Source of the DNA: Anaeramoeba flamelloides
Lineage: Eukaryota > Metamonada > Anaeramoebidae
Direction of reading: 5' to 3'
DNA: 64,000 bases
NCBI GenBank assembly: GCA_027625915.1
Contig: JANTQA010000019.1
Location: 1,703,001-1,767,000, forward strand
Shown: positions 56,370 to 64,000 of the stretch, piece after piece
Numbering within the stretch: position 1 is the first letter of the stretch
Layout of the letters: each line of letters begins with the position of its first letter
The notes under the pieces: generated by a model
Database searches by the model: none
Seen by the model: only the letters and a program-made list of their open reading frames with translations
Told to the model about the DNA's origin: nothing
Made by a program: the position numbers and the translations under genes

Positions 56370-59300
56370 ATGAGTAATGAAAAAGAATTACTTCAAAATG
56401 AATTAAAGAAAATAATTCAGAATAATGACTTTGGATCCGATAACAAACAACGTAAAAAGCAAGGCACACAAAGACCATATAAACAAAGGAACAACAATTA
56501 TAATCAACAAGATAGATGGCAAAGTAATTACCAAAAGCCAAATTACCAAAAGCCAAATTACCAAAAGCCAAATTACCAAAAGCCACTCTACCAAAAAAAA
56601 TCTAATTTTAAAGCAAGAAACACTTATCTTTTAAACTCTTTAAACGAGCTAGTGTGGCACCAAATCTTCGAAGATTCCTTTGGTGAAGAATACAAAAATA
56701 CAAAACAAATGAAATTAAAACAAGAAGAGATCAATACGCTGCAGTTGCATTCAAGAACACTTTACGAAAGTGAAACAGAAAATTACCATCACAAAAACGA
56801 CCAAGGCGAAGACAAATGGCTGTCAACAGTGATGAGTAGAGGTACCTTTTCCGATCGTTTAGCTGCTATGGGCGAGCTGATTAAAAAAAACCCTATTTGT
56901 AATTGGAAGATTTTGGAGTCACTTATCTTGAAAACTACCGGCAACATTAAACGTCAAGCGATCCCTACAACCAAAATTTTAACAGAAATTTTTCTCGAAA
57001 TCTTGCCTGATAGGAAATTAAAGTTCTTTGGTGGTGATCATTTACAACAATTGGCAATGAAATTCCCAAACCTCACGAAAAGCATAACTAAAAAATCAAA
57101 AAATGTTCAGGTTGAGAAATCGAAAAAAGAAGAATTTGAGGCTTTATTGATTCTTATCGAATTTGAAGACACCTTGAAAAAATTTTACCAGCAATTTATT
57201 AAATCTTTGGAAGTAAGTAATAAATAATAATTTTTTTTTTTTTATTCTATTTGAAGAAACAAGAAATTTTTTGGACTTTTAAAAGTTTTGCCTTGAGGTA
57301 AAATGCGCTTTACGAGAAATGTGGCAGAAAAAGTTTTCATAAATGTCTTTAAAACAGTTGAAAATTTTAAATAAAACTGTTTTATAAACACTTCATACTT
57401 TATTTTCTAAAGTCATTTTAAAAAAGTGTGACAAAAAAGTTTTCAAAAATTAAGGACAAAAAAGAGAATATTTTCAGTTCTTTATTCAATCTTTTTTAGA
57501 TCACACTTTTTTAAAACAGCTTTAATCACTATCTGTATTTTATGATCAGCGAATATTAATTTTATGACTCACATCATATTTGTTGACTTAAAAGAATGCT
57601 TAGTCAAGAAAATTTTGTGATATTTACAATTTATGGTTTTTTTCAGAAATTTCTCTAATTTGAAAAAAGATTTTCTTGATATAAATTTAAAAGTTACCTT
57701 GAAACCTGGACTCGAAAATCAAAACCCCCATGTTACTCTTACTTTCCGCTTCATTTTAAGTTATTCTAGAGTTGGGGAGGAGGGGGGTTGATGATATAAT
57801 ATACTTTCAGATAAAATAGAAAGTCAGAGAAGTAAGAGGGAAAAAACATTGCTTTTTAAATTTACCTTGTTTTGATCGAGAATTTTGAAAAGTTTTTAGG
57901 ATCAAGAATAAATGTTTTTTTTTATTTTCAACAAAAATTCCCAAAAAAAACCCTAAAATATGTAATATTTTAACTTTCCTTTCATAACCATTCTTGTACA
58001 CCATTTTTTCTATTTTTATCATTGGATTTCAGTGCCCACAAAACAAAAAATAAAGATAGTCCTAAATCCAAACCCAAAATTGAGGTTTATTATTATTATT
58101 TTTTTTACTCTCTCCTTGAATACATTAAAAACTTAAACTCTACCAATGCAGTATTTTTGATTATTTGTTATTTATTTGATTATCATTTCGGAAAAAAATT
58201 GACAAATAAAAAAAAAATGTTTCAAATCCTTTTAAATTTGAACTGTATACGGTCGTAAAATTTTAGATTTTCCAAAAATTACTCTAAGGCATTTCCAAAA
58301 TAATAGAATTTTTTTTTTATATTTAAAATAATATTTTTTTTGAAAAGTATTTCTTATCTGTAAATTGTTAATATAGAATTAAGTGGAATATTACTACTAA
58401 TTAAACCAGTAAATTATTATTGGAATTTCAAAATATGCCCATCAAAATATTTCCAAAGAATTAAAAAAAAATTACACACTTTTTTGAGACAAAAAGTAGC
58501 ACAGATAATTTCAATATAAAATATATAATATGGTAAGGATCCAAATGATTTTTTAAATAATAAAATTCACAAAAAAGTTTTAAATTCTTTTGGAGATTTT
58601 GTTGAGAATAGACTTCTTCGAAAACAATTTTTTATGATCAAAAAGAAAAAAAATGCCCACCAATTTTCACTCTTCAAAAATGTAATATAAAGTTGTGAAC
58701 ATAAACTTTTGTATCTTGAATTAAAGTAATGCCTTACAATATTATATTAATGAATAATCAATTAAAGATGAATAATAATACCAGATATTTAAATACTAAT
58801 GTTAGAATTAAGTTTAAAATAGGTATTTTTAAATAAATTTGACTCTTTTTTGGAAACAGCTTGGTTAACCTATCAATTAATTTTATTTGTTTTTTTTTTA
58901 CATTTAAAAGAACGAAACTTTAACCTAATATCAATTATTTGAAAGATTTTTTTTACGATCGAATGTGAACTATTACGGAATTAAAAAAATAAAATGAAAA
59001 CAACAAACAAAAAACTAAAAGATGATAAAATAATTACAAAATCAATTTGGAAAAATCAAAATAAATTCCAAACCGAATCAAAGATTATTTTCCGATTCTT
59101 TTAATTATTTTAAATGTGCAAAAAAGTTTGAAATTTTAGTTTAATTATGAGAAAAAAAAAAAAAAAAAAAACATTTTTAGATTAGAGAATAAAATTTTTC
59201 TTCAATTCTATTAATTTTTTAATATTTTAAAAATATTTATCCTTTCAATTTTCATTGTTCCTTCTCCTGTATTTCAAGATAAACAATTATTAAAAAAAAA

Positions 59301-61897
59301 AAATATTAAAAAATTTATTTCTCAAAATTAAAGGAAATTAATTTTAAAAGATTATTTTAAAAATCCATCAAACTCAAATTCTTACTAATATTTTTTTTTC
59401 AAGCAAAAGATAAAAAAAAAACCATTTTCTCACAAAATAATTCTTGTTTTAAGATATTAATTCCTTATTAATAAACAAAATAATAATAATTATTAATTAT
59501 ATTTTTTCAAATTAAAAAACAAACATTCCATTTTATTCTTATTAATATTAATCAAAATATTTAAATAATCACAATTAGTCTGGTGTTCATGATTCTTTAT
59601 TTGTTTTTAAAAAGCAATGTATAAAAACAATCTTTCAATTTTTAATTGAAAAGGCAGAAGCAGAAAGCGTTTTATTATCTATTTTAGTTAATAAGCTTGG
59701 TGATAACGATAGAAAAATATGTTCACAAGTTGCTTATTATTTATCAAAAATAACTGGCAGGCATCCACTTATGAAGCCTTTTATTATACAAGAAGTTGAG
59801 TCAATAATTTTCAAACCAAATATCTCAGAAAAAGCACAGTAATTATTTATTTATTTATTTTTTATTGTAATAATCCAAAAAAAAAAAAAATAAATTAAAA
59901 AACGAATTAAAAAACAAATTAAAAAACAAATTAAAAAAAAATTCAAAAACAAATTATCCTTCGAATATTAATAATTAATTTTTTTTTATTACATAATTTT
60001 GAAATAGGTTTTTTTCTTTAGTATATTTAAATCATATACATTTGAAGGAAGGCGATGAAGGAATTGCAACAAAACTTTTAAACATTTATTTTTCCTTATT
60101 TAGAAAGTTAATCAACGAAAAGAATTTAGAATCAAAAATACTTGGTGCGATTTTAACTGGAGTTAATAAAGTATTTCCTCTATCAAAAGAAGAAAAAATT
60201 TATGAAGAAAATATTGATCATTTATTTAAAATTGTTCATAAATCTCCTTTTAATACTTCAGTCCAGGCAATAGTTTTGCTATCTCAAATTTCGACAAAGC
60301 AATCGGTAATTAATTTTTTTTTTTTTTTTTTTTATAAAATCAATACAATTGACTTTTTCAAAAAAGTGCAAAATATTTTTCAAGACAATCTTTATTCAAT
60401 ATACTTTTTTCGAAATGGATAAAAGTCTTTGCTAAAAGAAAAAAAAAAAAAAAAAATTATGAATAAAGTAGTTGTCTAAATGTTCTGTACTTTCTCGAAA
60501 AAAACTTTATTAATTAAAATTTGAATTGACTTTATATTTAAATATAAAATTTTTGAATAACAACATATTAAATGAAATAGAAACATTCGGATCGATTTTA
60601 TCGAGTGCTTTATGAATCCTTATATTCGAGCGAATTATCAACTTCTGGACAACAGACTTTATATCTTAATACTGTTTACAAATCGTTAAAAAACGATGAA
60701 TCATCTGAAAGGGTAGCTGCATTTGTTAAACGATTATTACAGATCTCATTTACTAAAAAGGCATCGTTTGTTTGTGGTATTCTATTTATGATTTCAGAAA
60801 TTATCAAGGATTTACCAAAGGTTAAAAATATGATCAAATACCCCGAACCAAAGATTTCTGAAGAAGGGCAAATTTACAACCGTTTTGGGTCCGACAAATA
60901 TAATGATGAAGAAAATGGTTTTGAAATTGTACGAGAAAAGCCACAATTTAAGAAAAATAAAAAAAACCAAAAAAGGAGAAAAAATAAAAAAGAGCTCAAA
61001 AAAGAAATGGAAGATCAATTTTATTATAATTCGAAAAAGAGAAACCCATTATATTCCAAAGCAGAAAATTCATGTCTTTGGGAACTTGTAACCTTTGCTA
61101 ATCATTATCACCCTTCTGTAAGAGCCTTCACCCAAAGAATTCTCGATGGGAAAAACATTGTTTATTATGGCGATCCCTTAGTGGATTTTAATTTTTCATC
61201 TTTTTTGGATGGATTTTTGAGAAAAAAACCCAAAATTTCCTCAAATATAATTAGCGAAACCGAGAAATTCTCACTATTAAAAGAAGAAGATATTGTCAAA
61301 AAATTAAAGGGTCAAATACCTGAAAATGAATTCTTTATATATAAATATTTCCAATCAAGAGATCAAAAAAAATTTGATAAAATTAAAGAGAAAAGAAAAC
61401 AACAAAAAAATATTAAATTAAATGAAAAATTACTATTACAAGAACAAGAACGCCAAGGAATAGATGGCATGGATTCTATTGCCGCAGAAGTGTCTCTGTC
61501 TTCTTCCTCGTCTTCTGAACCAGAGCAACTGGAATTATCAAATTCAGACTCGGAGTTTTCTAGTGATGAAAATGAGAACGATAACCAGGAATTTGATAAT
61601 GATGAATTTGGATTTCAAAACGAGCAAATAAATGACAAACAGTATTTAATGAAAGATACCAAATCTCCATTTTTGCCTTCTACTTTATTTCAAAATATAG
61701 TTGGCGATTACGAAGTTAATGATGATGACGGCGATGACGACGACGATGATGATGATGATGAGGGTGTCGATAATACAAATAAAAATGATATTTATGCTTT
61801 TAATATGAATGATTTTGATGAAGATGACGAGGAAACTAACGAAAGGAAGAATAAAAAGAAATATAAAAACAATAAAAAAAAACGCAGAAAAAATTAA
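56370..61897 (+). CDS. CEBPZ: CEBPZ/NOC1/Mak21 ribosome-assembly factor (four exons)
   Basis: Noc1/Mak21 (CEBPZ in animals) is a nucleolar HEAT-like factor for 60S pre-ribosome maturation and export. Exons: 56370-57212, 59579-59838, 60008-60305 and 60581-61897. Donors are GTAAGT, GTAATT and GTAATT, and acceptors are ATTAG, AATAG and AATAG. All phases agree, giving 905 residues. Residues about 125-280 hold DKWLSTVMSRGTFSDRLAAM and LPDRKLKFFGGD, the family N-terminal block. Exon 2 starts SGVHDSLFVFKKQ and contains LVNKLGDNDRKICSQVAYYL and PNISEKAQ. Exon 3 has ESKILGAILTGVNKVFP and FNTSVQAIVLLSQIS. Exon 4 has SDRFYRVLYESL, QTLYLNTVYKSLKND and RVAAFVKRLLQIS (CBF/Mak21 domain), then HYHPSVRAFTQRIL and YYGDPLVDF. 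Acidic Asp/Glu runs and a Lys-rich tail end the protein, as usual for the family. The N-terminus has four NYQKP repeats. Confidence 0.93.
56526..56600 (+). repeat. 15-bp coding tandem repeat (NYQKP) in CEBPZ exon 1
   Basis: Four head-to-tail copies of AATTACCAAAAGCCA code for NYQKP at residues 53-72, with a fifth degenerate copy LYQKK. The DNA copies are nearly identical, suggesting recent expansion by replication slippage. The repeat is in the disordered N-terminal tail. Confidence 0.9.
58270..58790 (+). repeat. Dispersed repeat family R2, copy 2
   Basis: It aligns by eye to 7290-7800 with the same order of landmarks, for example ATTTCCAAA, AATTTCAATA, AAATGATTTTTTAAA and GATCAAAAAGAAAA followed by CACCAATTTT. 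It lies inside CEBPZ intron 1. No ORF is present. Confidence 0.6.
58870..59060 (-). repeat. Dispersed repeat family R1, partial copy 4 (inverted)
   Basis: Plus-strand blocks TTAATTTTATTTG, TTTAAAAGAACGAAACTTT, ATATCAATTATT and AACAAAAAACTAAAAGATGA match the inverted copy near 22135-22275. Only the central part of the family is kept. Confidence 0.5.
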
Positions 61898-64000
61898 ATA
61901 CGTTATTCATTAAATTTTAGATTATAGACAATAAATTCAATTTTTTTTATTTTTTTTTATTTTTTTTTTAGAAACAAGTTTTTCAAAAATTATCAAGAAT
62001 ATTACTAGAAATTATCAATTTCTAATAAGAACTCATTTTTCCCTTTCTTTATTTTTAAATTATGGAAAACTAATAATAATAAAAAATAATAAAAAAAACA
62101 GTTCACATTTCAATCAACCTTATTTAATAAATTCTTAATTTTTTATTTTTATTTTATAAAAATATCCATGAATTAATCATTCGAATTACATATTTAAACT
62201 TCTGTACACATTAGGATATCTATAATTGGTTTTAACAAAAAATAGTTAGAAAGTTATAATTCTTTGTCAATTATTAATAATAAAACGTCGAGTTTCTGAT
62301 ATATGTCCCTACGACCCAAAAAACACTAAAAATGGAAAACTGATCAAATACTTTCCAATAATACAATTAAAAAAATTAAATGAAAAAATAAAAATAAATA
62401 AAGTTTCAATTTAACTTTTTCTTGAACACATTTTTTGCCAAAATCTCAAAATTCACACTTGAAATTATGTATATTTTTAGATTCACGATCTTGTTTTAAC
62501 TCATTTACTAAAACAAATTCTAAATTATGGGAATTTTATTTTCACAAAAGGGACTAATTTGGTCCTCAAATGTTTTTTTTAGTTTTAAATGGTAAAATTA
62601 AAAAAAAGTTAAACTAAAAGGATAAACTCTCTGGAAAAGCAGTCTAATTTAATATATTAACTTATTCTTTGATTTCAAACTTTTCTCAACCCCAATTTTT
62701 CAAAAAAAAATAAAAAAGTGCACACTAATTCCAAAAAATATTTTTAATATTCAAAAGTTGAGAGTGTTTTTATTCGAAAAAAATTTATACCAGTGTTTAA
62801 TTGAATTAAGTTATAAGTTAGATTTCGAAAAAAATTAATCAGAAAAAAATAGTGCTTAATTTTATTAAGGACATATATATATATATATTTATTTATAATA
62901 TTTACACTCTTACTCTATGTACACTTTTTCTCTTTTTTAACTGAAACATTTCCCAGTCAAAGGTGCCCTATTTTAGTCGGTATATTACCTACATTTAAAG
63001 GGTTTGAATGGCTATTAGAAGAAAAAAATTATTTTAAAAATTTAATAATTAAAATCATTTTTTTCACATTTATTGAAAATTACAACCTTTTTCAATTTTT
63101 TTTCGAGATCTAAATGTTTATTTATTTATTTTTTAAAATCTAATCTATAGCTGTTGGTCGAAAAAGCTATATTCTCGATTGCTATCCAAAACACTAAAAA
63201 TGATTCAAGAGTAAATGATATTGATTTCAATTAAAACTTTTATTTGATCTCCAATTGAATACCAACATTTAACTTGCTGTTTTTCTCAATGATTACACAA
63301 ATTCCAATCCACTTCGTTTGGGGACTTGGTTTCCAAGGATAAAGTATGGAAAATGAAGTGGGAATTGTTTCCTATTTATTATTCAAATACCGGTAGAAGT
63401 TCTAAATGAACATTCTTATTTTTCTCGATAGTGGATATAAGAATTCGAGTTTTGGAAATTTTTAAGAAAATATAATGATTAATTAGATTTATTTCATATA
63501 GGTAATAACTATTTTCTAATATGTTTCATTCTTCTTATTTCTTATTTATTCTTCAAAGATCAATTATAAATAAAAATTGAAATTTGATAAATATTTTTAG
63601 GCAATTTTTGAGAGAAACAAATTTGAGTAAAAAAAAATTTACTTTTCAAACTTTATACAAAAAATTCTAATGATTTAGAATTTTACAAAAAAAAAAAAAA
63701 CAAAGATCAGTTTATTTGAAACTCCCAATTTCAAAAAATTAAACTCTATTTTAATTATGATAATAATAGTTTAAATTACAATAATATGTTTGAAAAGTCT
63801 GTAATTATGTTAAAATTTAGAAATTCTAACAAGATTTTTACTGATAATATTGAGAGTTGTTTACTTTTTGAATTTATAGTGATTTGAAAATTAAATTTAA
63901 TTTTTCATCTTTTGGTTATTTTATAAAAAAAAAAAGTTTTTTAAACTTTTTGGTTCAACTTCCATTGTTTTATCTTGTCAACCAACTTTCAAAACATTTT
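61898..64000. other. Gene-poor right flank
   Basis: No gene is supported. It includes R3 copy 2 (62975-63400), a (TA)n tract at about 62875-62890 and many A/T runs. The CEBPZ 3' untranslated region must lie just after 61897, but no signal beyond generic A/T-rich sequence is visible. Confidence 0.6.
62975..63400 (+). repeat. Dispersed repeat family R3, copy 2
   Basis: It aligns by eye to 43330-43700 through TACATTTAAAGGGTTTG, AAAATCATTTTTTTCACATT and TTTATTTGATCTCCAATTGA. Near 63315-63370 it contains an imperfect palindrome (CCACTTCGTTT against AATGAAGTGG). No ORF is present. Confidence 0.55.

Larger units (their letters stand above)
57213..59578 (+). other. CEBPZ intron 1 (2.37 kb) with embedded repeats
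   Basis: The intron starts GTAAGT and ends ACAATTAG. It contains an inverted repeat around 57416-57520 (TTTTAAAAAAGTGTGA and its complement), R2 copy 2 (58270-58790) and a partial inverted R1 copy (58870-59060). No gene on either strand could be supported. The size is about ten times that of introns 2 and 3 (169 and 275 bp). Confidence 0.75.

Noticed and set aside
56403-56594. Minus-strand frames with repeated LAFGN/LLVIW peptides
   Set aside because: They are antisense to the NYQKP repeat in CEBPZ exon 1.
1-64000. tRNA, rRNA or snRNA genes
   Set aside because: No cloverleaf with a GTTCGA-type T-loop and matching acceptor stem, and no recognisable rRNA or snRNA core, was found on reading both strands; a covariance search would be decisive.
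1-64000. Retroviral, LTR or other virus-like element
   Set aside because: No paired direct long terminal repeats and no recognisable reverse transcriptase, integrase, capsid or envelope motif were seen.

Overview
The window looks like nuclear DNA of an AT-rich protist. I estimate roughly three quarters A+T, with coding exons standing out as GC-richer islands. Several genes are split by GT-AG introns whose donors are mostly GTAA and whose acceptors have no strong pyrimidine tract. Proteins carry long Lys/Glu or Asn/Glu low-complexity inserts, and all coding regions use the standard code. These traits fit an amoeboid or metamonad protist such as Anaeramoeba, but that is a guess from style only. 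I saw no rRNA, tRNA, CRISPR array or prokaryotic operon.

Genes, left to right: a Lys-rich orphan (3340-4680, minus); a DCP1 decapping-activator gene that appears as two unlinked ORFs until its N-terminal EVH1 exons are read by eye (12372-13701, minus); SEC11 signal peptidase in two exons (20723-21514, plus); an MFS transporter whose two exons are separated by a 3.75-kb intron (23851-29083, plus); a Mad3/BUB1-type TPR protein without a kinase domain (31203-32579, minus); a multi-pass GT-C-like membrane protein resembling prokaryotic families (37729-39993, minus); an ankyrin-repeat protein (44317-46191, minus); a zizimin/DOCK-type Rho GEF of about 2180 residues (48002-54776, minus); a probable small gene with a hydrophobic C-terminus (55790-56155, minus); and a four-exon CEBPZ/NOC1/Mak21 ribosome-assembly factor (56370-61897, plus). 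The roles are housekeeping (mRNA decay, secretion, spindle checkpoint, ribosome assembly, Rho-family signalling). Nothing suggests they form one pathway.

The long gene-poor stretches and the large introns hold many short non-coding repeats. These include MITE-like elements with terminal inverted repeats (at least seven families, several with two or more copies here), a 1.2-kb TTAA-flanked element in two opposed copies, three dispersed repeat families, and a 269-bp tandem duplication inside the transporter intron. The most unusual signal is a set of chained hairpins. About 75-90-bp near-perfect palindromes are joined by a short GTGCCGTAGAGTGCC-like spacer and occur as three arrays (10.05-10.22 kb inverted, 26.7-27.3 kb, 30.2-31.0 kb).

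Exon boundaries were called by eye from frame, splice dinucleotides and remembered family sequence. Repeat boundaries are accurate to a few tens of bases unless a target duplication is named.
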